DNA of 64,000 nucleotides from Cytobacillus oceanisediminis. GTDB lineage: Bacteria; Bacillota; Bacilli; Bacillales; Cytobacillaceae. This document shows positions 1 through 8,382 of this stretch, in pieces (position 1 is the first letter of the stretch; each line of letters starts with the position of its first letter). A model generated the notes under the pieces. That model had not been told where the DNA came from. It did not search any database and saw only the letters and a list, made by a program, of their open reading frames with translations. The DNA lies in assembly GCF_003182355.1 (NCBI RefSeq), contig NZ_QGTW01000001.1:558001-622000 (forward strand), written 5' to 3'. The translations under genes were made by a program, and so were the position numbers.

Positions 1-434
1 CTTTGAGAATGCTGGGCAGCCGCTCTAAATCCGGCACCGTGCATCGTTCTAATCGTAACGGGAACCTGTGCTTTGCCGCCAAACATGTAACGGAATTTTG
101 CTCCCTGATTTAAAACCTCGTCCAAACAGCTTCCAATAAAATCATTAAACATTAATTCGGCAATGGGACGCAGTCCGGTAGATGCTGCAGCCATTGCAGC
201 TCCCATATATCCTGCTTCCGTAATCGGTGTATCTAAAATCCGCTCCCGCCCAAACTCCTGGACAAGACCTTTCGTGACCCCAAGCACACCGCCCCATGCA
301 TCTTCATCCTGCAAGTGATCCACTTGAGCCCCGCCGGCAACATCTTCCCCCATTAAAATGACATTCTCATCCTTACGCATCGCTAGTTTCATAGCCTCAT
401 TGATGGCCCCTGACATACTTAACTTTCTTGTCAT
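1..434 (-). CDS. acoB: Acetoin dehydrogenase E1 beta subunit (partial, 3' end outside window)
   Basis: TPP-dependent E1 beta subunit; with AcoA it would oxidatively cleave acetoin to acetaldehyde and an acetyl group passed to the E2 subunit. The visible N-terminal ~145 residues read MTRKLSMSGAINEAM, then a VILMGEDVAGGAQ segment and a TPITEAGYMGAAMAAA segment, the usual E1-beta transketolase-like pyrimidine-binding fold. ATG at 432-434 is preceded by AAGGAGG. It lies 70 bp downstream of acoA in the same direction, so one operon. The C-terminal half runs off the left edge. A pyruvate or branched-chain E1 beta cannot be excluded from sequence alone, but the sigma-54 promoter upstream of acoA favours the acetoin system. 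Confidence 0.85.
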   Translation of the reverse strand, partial: MTRKLSMSGAINEAMKLAMRKDENVILMGEDVAGGAQVDHLQDEDAWGGVLGVTKGLVQEFGRERILDTPITEAGYMGAAMAAASTGLRPIAELMFNDFIGSCLDEVLNQGAKFRYMFGGKAQVPVTIRTMHGAGFRAAAQHSQ

Positions 435-504
435 GAAAGATTCCTCCTTTTAATTGGATTATCAGAATGTGTATGATTCAAAACATGCCATTAAGCTCTT
501 AAAA

Positions 505-1500
505 CTAATAAGAGACGTATACGTCCGTTAACAGTTCGGATGCATTCGGATATGGACTTTCTTCACTGAACTTTACAGCTTGGTCTACTGCTTCCTCAGC
601 AGATTTTTCAATGGCCCCAATTTCACTTTCAACCAGAAGCTGTTCACTCAATAAGTGCTTTCTAAATAGAAGAATGGCATCTTTTTCTTGCTTATGCTCT
701 GCTTTTTCCTGATTTGCTTTGTAGGTTTGGGCATCTCCTTCAAAGTGGCCATAATTCCGGTATGTTACACATTCAATCAGTGTCGGACCTTCCCCGCGTC
801 TTGCCCGCTGAACAGCTTCTTCGGCAGCCTGGTAGACAGCCAGAACATCTTTTCCATCCACCTTGATGCCAGGAATATTGTAGGCAATTGCCCGGTCCAC
901 AATGGACTTACAGCTCGATGCATACGAAAATGGCGTCGCTTCCGCGTATCCATTGTTTTCAGCAACAAAAACAACCGGAAGCTTCCAGATCGCAGCCAGA
1001 TTAATTCCTTCATGGAAAGTCCCATGGTTTTGGGCACCGTCACCAAAGAAGCAAACGCTTACATTATCGGTCTTTTTATACTTGGCTGTTAGTGCTGAAC
1101 CACAGGCAAGCGGAAACCCTCCTCCAACAATTCCATTGGCTCCAAGCATTCCTTTATCAAAGTCGGCAATATGCATGGACCCTCCCTTGCCCTTACATAA
1201 CCCTGTGACTTTTCCATAAATTTCAGCCATCATTCCATCCAAATCACAGCCTTTAGCAATACAGTGTCCATGTCCCCGATGGGTGCTTGTTATACTGTCC
1301 TTGTCATTTAAATGAGCACACACTCCAACAGCTACGGCTTCCTCTCCAGCATATAAATGAACAAATCCAGGTAGGATCCCTTTTCCAAACAATTCATGAA
1401 CTCTGTCCTCAAACTGACGGATTTCAACCATTTTTTGATACATCCACTGGGCTTTCTCCTTCGATAAAGCTACATCTTTACTGCTTTCCAATGCTTTCAT
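505..1500 (-). CDS. acoA: Acetoin dehydrogenase E1 alpha subunit (TPP-dependent)
   Basis: 331 residues, full length for the family. The thiamine diphosphate/Mg motif is visible as GDGAQNHGTFHEGINLAA with downstream VVFVAENNGYA, and the entry-loop region reads TSTHRGHGHCIAKG. It forms the E1 heterotetramer with the acoB product. The ATG at 1498-1500 has AAGGAGG eight bases upstream. It is the first gene of the operon: a -24/-12 promoter lies 43-58 bp upstream, as known for acoABCL in Bacillus, which needs SigL and the activator AcoR. acoC, acoL and acoR would lie left of the window. Confidence 0.9.
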   Translation of the reverse strand: MKALESSKDVALSKEKAQWMYQKMVEIRQFEDRVHELFGKGILPGFVHLYAGEEAVAVGVCAHLNDKDSITSTHRGHGHCIAKGCDLDGMMAEIYGKVTGLCKGKGGSMHIADFDKGMLGANGIVGGGFPLACGSALTAKYKKTDNVSVCFFGDGAQNHGTFHEGINLAAIWKLPVVFVAENNGYAEATPFSYASSCKSIVDRAIAYNIPGIKVDGKDVLAVYQAAEEAVQRARRGEGPTLIECVTYRNYGHFEGDAQTYKANQEKAEHKQEKDAILLFRKHLLSEQLLVESEIGAIEKSAEEAVDQAVKFSEESPYPNASELLTDVYVSY

Positions 1501-1542
1501 TCTTTCAGCCTCCTTGGAAAAATAGATTTCAGCTAACTTAGT

Positions 1543-1558
1543 TGCAAGAACCGTGCCA
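1543..1558 (-). promoter_or_regulatory. Sigma-54 (SigL) -24/-12 promoter of acoAB
   Basis: Read on the minus strand the bases are TGGCAC-GGTTC-TTGCA, an exact match to the sigma-54 consensus TGGCAC-N5-TTGCW. The predicted start of transcription is about 1532, giving a leader of ~30 bases before acoA. Known biology: aco operons of Bacillus are SigL- and AcoR-dependent. Confidence 0.88.
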
Positions 1559-1607
1559 AAAAAAAGAAGCCATTAATTCCGGCATTTTTGTGAAAATAAC
1601 GTTCAAA

Positions 1608-1650
1608 AAAAATAGACAAAACGAGACACTGTCTCGATTTGTCTATTTTT
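1608..1650. terminator. Near-perfect 21-bp inverted repeat (bidirectional terminator or activator site)
   Basis: Arms 1608-1628 and 1630-1650 pair with a single mismatch; both ends are A/T runs, so a terminator could work in either direction. Its centre lies about 95 bp upstream of the predicted acoA start, which is also where an enhancer-binding activator such as AcoR would sit; the inner GAGACAC-TGTCTC dyad would suit a dimer. Confidence 0.55.
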
Positions 1651-1678
1651 GTTTCTATTAATAAGGAAGACAGCTAAA

Positions 1679-1735
1679 GGGTAAACGAAAGAAACCAGCC
1701 CATGGTTATCTCCTGCCACGTTCACCATTTAAGCG
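1679..1735 (-). pseudogene. Scar of an ABC permease 3' end
   Basis: On the minus strand this reads LNGERGRR then stop, matching the C-terminus (NLGERGRR) and the downstream bases of the permease gene ending at 7282. The block GGGTAAACGAAAGAA and flanking bases is shared by both loci. Only about 55 bp remain; the rest of the gene is absent. It is either a deletion scar of a paralogue or a partial duplication. Confidence 0.5.
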
Positions 1736-1879
1736 TTCGAACGGAAAAAATTAAAGGTAGAGAACGGACAAGTCATAATATGGATACCCAGTGCTGTTTG
1801 GTTTTACTTTGTTTATTGCCTTACCTTTGTATAGGTAACCTTATCATGGGAAAAATACACAAAAAGGAGTGAGGGAAAT

Positions 1880-2404
1880 TTGTTTGAACAGGTAGAAGAA
1901 AGAAGAGCTCAATTAATGCAAATAGAAATGGAATACTGGCTACAAGATGTTTTCAGTGCACATTGGTGGTTCCTGCTTCTTATTAACTTGTTTTTTTTGA
2001 TTTTGTTAATTATTTTAATTGATAAGCAAAGAGTTTTTCTGATGACTATAACCTTTTTAATTTCCTTTACCTTAATAGGAATTGTAAATGAAATTGGCAA
2101 TTACTTTGGATTTTGGAGTTATCCGCATCAATTTTTAGGATTCCTCCAAAGTTTTAATGCAGTTGATTTTTTAACAGTACCTGTAATTTTGACTTTGATT
2201 TATCAAACATTTAGTAAGTGGAAGTATTTTTTATTTGCCTCAATAATAATATTTGCAATGATTGGATTTATTGTCATACCAATACTCGTTTACTTTAACT
2301 TCTATAACTTAATTAACTGGAATAATTTTTACTCATTTCTTACATTACTTATTACTGGATGTCTTATTAAACTGATTATTGATTTTTTAAAATCTAGGGC
2401 ATGA
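1880..2404 (+). CDS. CBO0543-type integral membrane protein
   Basis: 174 residues, no known function. After a short charged N-terminus with a WLQDVFSAHWWFLLLINL stretch there are about five hydrophobic segments (roughly residues 32-48, 53-72, 95-115, 118-142, 150-168). The VF..HWWFLLL, IDKQR, NEIGNYFGFWSYPHQ and P-rich loop arrangement is that of the CBO0543 family frequent in Bacillus. Start is TTG at 1880, chosen because AAAGGAGTGAGG lies 7 bases upstream. Stands alone between decayed sequences. Confidence 0.65.
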   Translation: MFEQVEERRAQLMQIEMEYWLQDVFSAHWWFLLLINLFFLILLIILIDKQRVFLMTITFLISFTLIGIVNEIGNYFGFWSYPHQFLGFLQSFNAVDFLTVPVILTLIYQTFSKWKYFLFASIIIFAMIGFIVIPILVYFNFYNLINWNNFYSFLTLLITGCLIKLIIDFLKSRA

Positions 2405-2489
2405 TCTCTAACTCAATCTATTCCACTTCATCTAAATATAGCTGATTCTTGGAGAAAATCCAGATCGCCCTTCAGATCCGAAAGGAAAT

Positions 2490-2700
2490 CATGGAAGAAG
2501 AACTAGCAGTAATCCCATTTTCCAGTGCATGGCGTACCACTTCTACCGAACCATGACCATAAGCGTTCGCTTTAACGACGGCCATAATTTTGCTCATAGT
2601 TGGAATATGCTGGCGAATCGCTTGTAAATTTTTTTTATCGCATCAAGATTTACTTCTATCCAAGCTTCTCGGCAAAGCTTGTCATCAGCGCTTCATTCTC
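2490..2700 (-). pseudogene. Alanine racemase N-terminal remnant
   Basis: Minus-strand translation gives REAWIEVNLDAIK, then, after a shift within a run of eight A residues (2629-2636), LQAIRQHIPTMSKIM and AVVKANAYGHGSVEVV. The latter contains the PLP-binding lysine motif of fold-type III alanine racemases. The reading frame is broken once and ends soon after VRHALENGIT; the remaining ~300 residues are missing. No intact start in frame. The upstream bases (2700-2760) also look like a degraded C-terminus of a neighbouring gene (FIERLDAVCTIL, stop, EENEALMTSFAEKLG). Confidence 0.7.
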
Positions 2701-2942
2701 CTCCTATAGAATAGTACAAACAGCATCTAGCCGTTCAATAAATTCCCTAACATCAATGGTTGGTGCTTTCCATTAATTTTTATTCAACGTTAACTGTAAT
2801 AATTCGCAGTAAACCCTTGATATAGCGGGAAGGTGCTCTTAGATGCTCGAAGTTGACAAATTCTTTAGTTTAAGTACATTTTTTCACCAATCTCCACCAA
2901 CATTAACATTTATATAATTATTTTCATTTAAATGACTCAATT

Positions 2943-2973
2943 AAAAAAGCACACTTACTCAAGAAGTGTGCCC
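2943..2973 (-). terminator. Rho-independent terminator downstream of bluB
   Basis: Minus strand: GGGCACACTT, loop, AAGTGTGC followed by TTTTTT. The 8-bp stem with T-tract lies 150 bp beyond the bluB stop, with no gene in between. Confidence 0.75.
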
Positions 2974-3125
2974 TTAATAAAATAACTACACGACTGAATT
3001 AGCTGGTAATGCAGAATTAGCTAATTTGTTTTTAAACAAGACCTCGTTTATTTGGATTGAAAATTTACTGAAGCCAGTCAGTTTATGGCCTATGAGTGAT
3101 TCTAACCGTTAGTCGAAATAAATTC

Positions 3126-3770
3126 TTAGTGCTCCCCCCATTTGTTCTTAAAAATAAGGTGTTCCAAGGTTTGTCTTTTTTCCCAGTTAACCGACTCTAA
3201 AATAGGTTGTTTGGGATATTCATCAGTATAACCAATCGAAATAATAGCAATAGGATCAATATGAAGGGGTATTTCTAAAATATCTCGAATATCAGACTTT
3301 TTATAGAAACTAACCCATCCCATCGCCAATCCTTCGGCACAAGCTGCTAGCCACATGTTCTGAATTGCACAAGCTGTTGACATGATATCGGTTTCCGGAA
3401 TTGAATTGCGTCCTAGTACATGTGATCCCCCTCTTGAAGGGTCACATGTTACACATATTGTTAAAGGAGCTTCTTTTATCCCTTCAACTTTAAGGCTCAA
3501 AAATTTTGTTGCTCGATTATCATCTTCATAATGTATAGCAAGTGCTCTTCGTTCCTTATCTGCTGCCCAAGCCAATCGTTCTTTTAATTCATTAGACTCT
3601 ATCAAAATAAAATTCCAAGGTTGCATAAACCCAACTGATGGTGCATTATGAGCAGCTTCTAAGATGCGACTTACTGCTTCTTTTGGTATTGCGTTAGGCA
3701 AAAAGTTTCGAATATCTCTTCTAGTAAATATGACTTTATATATTGCTTCTCTTTCTTCATTGGAAAACAT
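3126..3770 (-). CDS. bluB: 5,6-dimethylbenzimidazole synthase BluB
   Basis: 214 residues of the nitroreductase fold. BluB breaks down FMNH2 with oxygen to make 5,6-dimethylbenzimidazole (DMB), the lower ligand of cobalamin. Family hallmarks visible: TRRDIRNFLP near the N-terminus (FMN phosphate contact), EAAHNAPSVGFMQPWNFI, SRGGSHVLGRNSIPETD, and AEGLAMGWVSFY. It lies 58 bp behind cobT, whose enzyme uses DMB, so both sit in one B12-controlled operon. ATG start with GGTGGTG upstream. Ordinary nitroreductases lack this combination of motifs, so the call is strong. Confidence 0.9.
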   Translation of the reverse strand: MFSNEEREAIYKVIFTRRDIRNFLPNAIPKEAVSRILEAAHNAPSVGFMQPWNFILIESNELKERLAWAADKERRALAIHYEDDNRATKFLSLKVEGIKEAPLTICVTCDPSRGGSHVLGRNSIPETDIMSTACAIQNMWLAACAEGLAMGWVSFYKKSDIRDILEIPLHIDPIAIISIGYTDEYPKQPILESVNWEKRQTLEHLIFKNKWGEH

Positions 3771-3828
3771 TAGGAAAACACCACCGATTTAGTTTTTCTT
3801 CTATACCATAAAATTAAAACTTTTGTTT

Positions 3829-4872
3829 CTAATTGGATATTCCAGCTGAAGTAAAAGTCGCCATCTCTTTTAGCATCAGCGTAGCTGATTGTAATATAGG
3901 AAAAGCAACTGCTGCCCCACTTCCTTCTCCTAGCCTCATTCCTAAATCAAGAAGTGGATTTTTTCCTAACAGTTCAATAGCTATATGATGGCCAGGCTCA
4001 ACTGAACGGTGTCCGATAAACATATAATCGGCAACTTGGCTTGATATCATTTTCGCCACCAATGCCGCTGTGGTAGATATAAAACCATCAACCAGTATGG
4101 GGGTTCGGTTACTCGCTGCTGCAAGCATTGCACCAGCCATTCCAGCAATCTCCAGCCCGCCCACTTTTGATAAAATATCAACGGGATCATCCACATTAGG
4201 TTTTCTTTCATGGATAGCTTTTTTAATAATCTGTTGTTTATGTATTATATTCTTTGATTTAATTCCAGTTCCCCTTCCTACGAGTTTTTCGACACTCTTC
4301 CCGCTAATAACAGCTAATATTGCACTGCTAGCTGTCGTATTTCCAATCCCCATTTCACCAAGTATAAGGCAGTTAATACCGTCATTAATCATTTTCTGTC
4401 CTTGTTCATATCCAATTTCAATCGCTTTGATTGCCTCATCAATCGACATAGCATTTTCTTTATAAAAATTTGCAGTTCCATACCGAACCTTTTTACAGAT
4501 TAGCTGTTCGTGCTCAATGTCAGCAGAAACACCGATATCCACAACTTTTAACGAAGCGCCTATATACTTGCTGAATACATTGATAGCAGCCCCCTCATTT
4601 AAAAAATTTTCAACCATCTGTTTCGTCACTTCCTGAGGAAAAGCAGAAATCCCTTCAGCAGTCACACCATGATCAGCCGCGAACACAAGGACTCCAGGCC
4701 GTGTGACCTGCGGAAATGGATCACTAGTCATTTTTGCAAGTTCAATCACTAATTCTTCCAATCTACCTAGACTCCCTGGGGGCTTTGTTAATGAATCAAC
4801 ATAGTTTTTTACAATGGCTCCCATTTCATCATTAAGCATCGGTATAGATATAGTTGGCATTATTCTCTCCAT
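3829..4872 (-). CDS. cobT: Nicotinate-nucleotide--dimethylbenzimidazole phosphoribosyltransferase
   Basis: 347 residues, usual family length. Transfers ribose phosphate from nicotinate mononucleotide to DMB to give alpha-ribazole phosphate in the lower loop of cobalamin. Motifs: TKPPGSLGRLEELV, VFAADHGVTAEGIS, EMGIGNTTASSAI, GRGTGI, and a C-terminal LGEGSGAA with the catalytic-Glu region. Two starts are possible: ATG at 4870-4872 (AAAGGAC nine bases upstream) or ATG at 4858-4860 (GGAGAG six bases upstream). First gene behind the cobalamin riboswitch; bluB follows. Confidence 0.93.
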   Translation of the reverse strand: MERIMPTISIPMLNDEMGAIVKNYVDSLTKPPGSLGRLEELVIELAKMTSDPFPQVTRPGVLVFAADHGVTAEGISAFPQEVTKQMVENFLNEGAAINVFSKYIGASLKVVDIGVSADIEHEQLICKKVRYGTANFYKENAMSIDEAIKAIEIGYEQGQKMINDGINCLILGEMGIGNTTASSAILAVISGKSVEKLVGRGTGIKSKNIIHKQQIIKKAIHERKPNVDDPVDILSKVGGLEIAGMAGAMLAAASNRTPILVDGFISTTAALVAKMISSQVADYMFIGHRSVEPGHHIAIELLGKNPLLDLGMRLGEGSGAAVAFPILQSATLMLKEMATFTSAGISN

Positions 4873-4912
4873 AGCTTCACTGTCCTTTCTAATGTAAGCT
4901 TGCTTATTTTAC

Positions 4913-4945
4913 AAAAAAACCTTAACTATTAGAAGTTAAGGTTTT
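4913..4945 (-). terminator. Terminator of the riboswitch expression platform
   Basis: Minus strand: AAAACCTTAACTT, 7-base loop region, AGTTAAGGTTTTTTT. A strong stem with a T7 tract between the B12 aptamer and cobT, 40 bases before the coding start, so transcription would stop when B12 is bound. Confidence 0.8.
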
Positions 4946-5037
4946 AGATAAACACAGTTATAGAAATAAAGGAATCTCCCAAAATGTGTGTATACAAAAT
5001 CCTTTCCTTCCCACCGAAGAATACGGAAATTCAATTT

Positions 5038-5185
5038 AAAAGCAGGTCTCCTGGCTTGCGCTTATCCTAGTTTTCCTTATAAATATTTCGTGGAATTCAG
5101 CGTTTACAGTAGCGGGGGCTGCATCGGATTTTCACCGATTTCCCTATTATCCCTTAACATTTTAATCAATGGCACTTTCAAATTC
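5038..5185 (-). ncRNA. Cobalamin (adenosylcobalamin) riboswitch aptamer
   Basis: On the minus strand the conserved blocks occur in order: AGGGAAATCGGTGAAAATCC, GCAGCCCCCGCTACTGTAA, and at the 3' end the B12 box side AGCCAGGAGACCTGC. Spacing is that of the class I aptamer. It leads cobT-bluB. Confidence 0.93.
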
Positions 5186-5227
5186 TATTCAATTCTTTAA
5201 CTTTAATTAAAAACAATTAGCAAGTTA

Positions 5228-5255
5228 ATTATAACAGTGCCTCTAATATTTTCAA
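5228..5255 (-). promoter_or_regulatory. SigA-type promoter of the riboswitch-cobT-bluB transcript
   Basis: Minus strand TTGAAA (5250-5255), 16-bp spacer, TATAAT (5228-5233), placed about 45 bases before the aptamer. Confidence 0.6.
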
Positions 5256-5390
5256 AAAAAGTTTATTAGCTTTCTAAAAAAAGGTCTCCCCCTTTATTTC
5301 AAGAAGAAAGCGATCGTAAATGAAAAGCTGGCTAGCTTTCATTGAGAAAATATCTAATTAAGTAGCCTGTATGGGTGATCAACATTGTCC

Positions 5391-6272
5391 TTATTCTTCA
5401 AATACCTTTGTTAGGAAGGATTTAAATAGTTTCACTTCAGGAGTTTCAATATTGGTAACAACGTAAGTAAAAGATGTTGGTGAAAGGATTTTATCTTGTT
5501 TTACTTCAATCATTTTCTGATGTTTTAATTCTTCGCGAACCATAGATAAAGGCAAGTATGATACACCTAATCCCTTTTCAATAAACCGTTTGGAAATTTC
5601 AATTTGAGTAACTGGCATTGTACGAATGTTTGGATAATATCTTTTAATCTCGGTTAAAAGGTTGCTCCAATAAGTAGGATGGTTATTTGTTAAAACCCTA
5701 TATTGTTTAAGTATTTCTACCTCAATAGGGAAATGTTCATTTTGATCTTTTTCCTTCCTATATGGTGCAACCAGGATAACCGGGTCTCGATGAATAACTT
5801 CATACGATAAGTCTTTTTGAATAGGCTCCATTCTGGAGATACCAATGTCTGCTTTGCCAATTCTTATCTGCTCTCCAATGTTGAATGAATTTACAATATT
5901 TATAATAACCTCGATATCAGGATACTCATCTATAAACCCCCGCAAAATATCTGGGAGTATAGATGATGCGATTTGCGGAGCTACAGCAATAGTGAGATTA
6001 AGATTATATCCTTGTTTCCAGCCTTCAAATTCTTCCATACCTTTATCATAATTATCTATAATCTCTGCAGCATACGAAAGAAACTTATAACCGGCAGGAG
6101 TTAGAGAAATGCTTTTACCAACTCGATCAAACAATTTAGTATTCAAATGGTTTTCAAGGCTTTTTATATGTTTGCTGACGGCTGGTTGTGTTAAAAAGAG
6201 GTCCTCAGATGCCCGGCGAAGGTTTTCGTACTTAGCTGCTAGGATAAAAGTCTTCAGCCACTTAATGTCCAT
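5391..6272 (-). CDS. LysR-family transcriptional regulator
   Basis: 293 residues. N-terminal winged helix with the LTQPAVSKHIKSLE recognition helix (residues ~27-40) and LFDRVGKSISLTPAG wing; the rest is the periplasmic-binding-like effector domain (about 90-290), including KADIGISRMEP. Divergent from the methyltransferase at 6406 with 133 bp between the starts, the classic arrangement for LysR control of the neighbour and itself. A weak stem-loop (5317-5342) follows. Ligand unknown. Confidence 0.88.
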   Translation of the reverse strand: MDIKWLKTFILAAKYENLRRASEDLFLTQPAVSKHIKSLENHLNTKLFDRVGKSISLTPAGYKFLSYAAEIIDNYDKGMEEFEGWKQGYNLNLTIAVAPQIASSILPDILRGFIDEYPDIEVIINIVNSFNIGEQIRIGKADIGISRMEPIQKDLSYEVIHRDPVILVAPYRKEKDQNEHFPIEVEILKQYRVLTNNHPTYWSNLLTEIKRYYPNIRTMPVTQIEISKRFIEKGLGVSYLPLSMVREELKHQKMIEVKQDKILSPTSFTYVVTNIETPEVKLFKSFLTKVFEE

Positions 6273-6405
6273 AATATTTCAACCCTTTTTATTGATAACA
6301 GTTCGTTATCGATTTTCAATAATTTTGTTATTTTCCATTATATACTAGATATTTTACAATTAGATTAGTCTAGTAATAAATAAAAAGTCTCAGGGGGAAT
6401 GAATC

Positions 6406-7092
6406 ATGGACACCACTTTTAATAAGGTAAAAGAAAAGTTTAATCAAAGCGCACTGCAATATGATAATCAACGAAGAAAGTTAATTCCTTGTTTTGATGA
6501 CTTTTATTCAATTCCAATATCAATTATCGAGACACACAAGGAAACACCAAGGGTTTTAGACATAGGGGCTGGAACAGGATTATTTTCTTCCTTCATAAAA
6601 GAAAAGTTCCCCAAAGCAAAAATTACACTAATTGATATTTCTGAAAATATGTTACAACAGGCTAAGATTCGATTTAAAGAATATGATGATATTGCCTTTC
6701 TACATGCTGATTATTCTGAGCATAGATTTGAAGATAAGTTTGATATTGTGGTGTCTTCACTGTCCATACATCACTTGACAGATGAAGCAAAAAAGAAGTT
6801 GCTTGATAATATTTACTCCATATTAAATCCTGACGGGGTTTTCATAAATGCTGACCAAGTACTTGGCCATACACCCTATATAGATTCCATCTATAAAAAA
6901 GATTGGCAAAATAAAGTAAATATGAGTGGCTTAACGGATAATGAAATTCAGGCAGCACATGAACGAATGAAACTTGATAAGATGACAACACTAGAAAATC
7001 ACATTAATTGGTTAATAAATTGTGGTTTTAAAGATGTAGATTGTGTCTATAAATACTTTAATTTTGTTGTATTGTTCGCGAGGAAGGCTTAG
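6406..7092 (+). CDS. Class I SAM-dependent methyltransferase
   Basis: 228 residues. SAM-binding motif I VLDIGAGTGLFSSFI (residues ~46-60), motif II acidic ITLIDISENML, then DIVVSSLSIHHLTDE as motif IV. RBS CAGGGGG seven bases before the ATG. Substrate cannot be told: similar small proteins methylate metabolites or ubiquinone-type quinols. Probably under control of the divergent LysR regulator. Confidence 0.8.
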   Translation: MDTTFNKVKEKFNQSALQYDNQRRKLIPCFDDFYSIPISIIETHKETPRVLDIGAGTGLFSSFIKEKFPKAKITLIDISENMLQQAKIRFKEYDDIAFLHADYSEHRFEDKFDIVVSSLSIHHLTDEAKKKLLDNIYSILNPDGVFINADQVLGHTPYIDSIYKKDWQNKVNMSGLTDNEIQAAHERMKLDKMTTLENHINWLINCGFKDVDCVYKYFNFVVLFARKA

Positions 7093-7102
7093 CCCGCACA
7101 TT

Positions 7103-7139
7103 AAAGCCCCCTAGACATCTTCAGTTCAGGGGGCAAAAA
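7103..7139. terminator. Stem-loop between convergent genes
   Basis: GCCCCCT (7106-7112) pairs with AGGGGGC (7128-7134). T-tract is poor on either strand, so termination is only probable. Confidence 0.4.
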
Positions 7140-7281
7140 GAATGCTCTTCTTTTTCAAGAAATGCACCTTTAATGGAATAACTATATAAATTTAATAGAA
7201 TCCTATTATAAATGGAAAGACCCCAATAGTACTCAGTAAATTCAATTGGCCAACGGGTAAACGAAAGAACCCAGTCCATGC

Positions 7282-8382
7282 TTACCTCCTACCCCGCTCC
7301 CCTAAATTAATCCCAATCCCCATGTATATAACTGCAATCAGCAGCATGAACGAAACCGGCAGCAAAATATCACTCCAGCCTGCACCAAATAGAGCAGCAT
7401 CCATCATGGCTTCGAGTGCATAACCTAAAGGGAATAGGTCAGCAATAAAGGTGAACACCGGGTTATCCATTACACCCGGGGGCACATAGACTCCGCTGAT
7501 AATTGGGATAATCGGTGTTACGGAAGGATAAACCATATTAAACTTTTCAGGTGCTTTGGTAAAGCCTGCAACAAGCATAGCCAAGCTTACACTGCTTAAG
7601 GTAAACACGGCGGCTATCGTCAATATGATAGGAAGCGGCCCTATTTCATAGTCCATGACATATTTGAATATCAGAAAAACAACAGCCATTTGAAAAAATC
7701 CAATGAAAAAACTATACAGTAAATGACCGGTATACATATTTGTTTTGCTTACTGGCGATAAATTCAGGCGGTTCCAAACTCCGCTAACCTTATCCGCATT
7801 AATGCCATTTACCTTAAATCCGATGGTGAACATGGCAATGAACAAGGTAAAGCCAAACAGCAGCTGGGTCCCCATATTATGATTTGTCAGTTCTCTACCT
7901 TTAATATTTTCCGTTTGAACGCTTAATGGCGGTTTTTTCATGTAGCGATCAACTTCTTCTCTTAAATCTGCCGTATTTGCTGAGCCTGCTATCGCCTGAA
8001 GCTTTGCTTCCTCGGTAAAAACTTTATGAACCTCTTGCTCTACCAGGTGGATGTTTGGCATGTCAGATGCTGTAATTAAGCGATAATCATGTTTCATGAC
8101 AAGAATCGCGACATCCCTTTTTCCCTCTCTGACCTGTTCACGTGCAGTCTTTTCTTCTGAAATCACATATTCGGTGTCCGTATCTTTATTCAATAACTGA
8201 ACCCACTTTTGTTCGATCTCCTCTGCATATGGCCCGGAGGCAAAAATGGCAACAGCAGTTTTTGAATCCCACGCTGAATTACCAAAAATAAGGGTAGCCA
8301 GGATACTGAGACCAATAAATAACAGTACTAGGAGCGGTTTTCGTTTATCCTTCAGGAATTGCGCGTAAAACACTGGATACAT
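7282..8382 (-). CDS. ABC-2 type transporter permease (second)
   Basis: 366 residues from ATG 8380-8382 (AAAGGGGG upstream; its ATG shares one base with the TGA of the gene before). One N-terminal membrane span (~14-34), a large extracytoplasmic segment, then about five spans in the C-terminal half, the ABC2_membrane_3 layout. Works with the ATPase at 9665 and the permease at 8382 as an exporter, often of antimicrobial peptides or lipids, under the two-component system upstream. A 57-bp scar of a similar 3' end lies at 1679. Confidence 0.85.
   Translation of the reverse strand: MYPVFYAQFLKDKRKPLLVLLFIGLSILATLIFGNSAWDSKTAVAIFASGPYAEEIEQKWVQLLNKDTDTEYVISEEKTAREQVREGKRDVAILVMKHDYRLITASDMPNIHLVEQEVHKVFTEEAKLQAIAGSANTADLREEVDRYMKKPPLSVQTENIKGRELTNHNMGTQLLFGFTLFIAMFTIGFKVNGINADKVSGVWNRLNLSPVSKTNMYTGHLLYSFFIGFFQMAVVFLIFKYVMDYEIGPLPIILTIAAVFTLSSVSLAMLVAGFTKAPEKFNMVYPSVTPIIPIISGVYVPPGVMDNPVFTFIADLFPLGYALEAMMDAALFGAGWSDILLPVSFMLLIAVIYMGIGINLGERGRR

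Noticed and set aside
4988..5200. 70-codon plus-strand frame over the riboswitch
   Set aside because: It is the complement of the cobalamin aptamer, not a gene.
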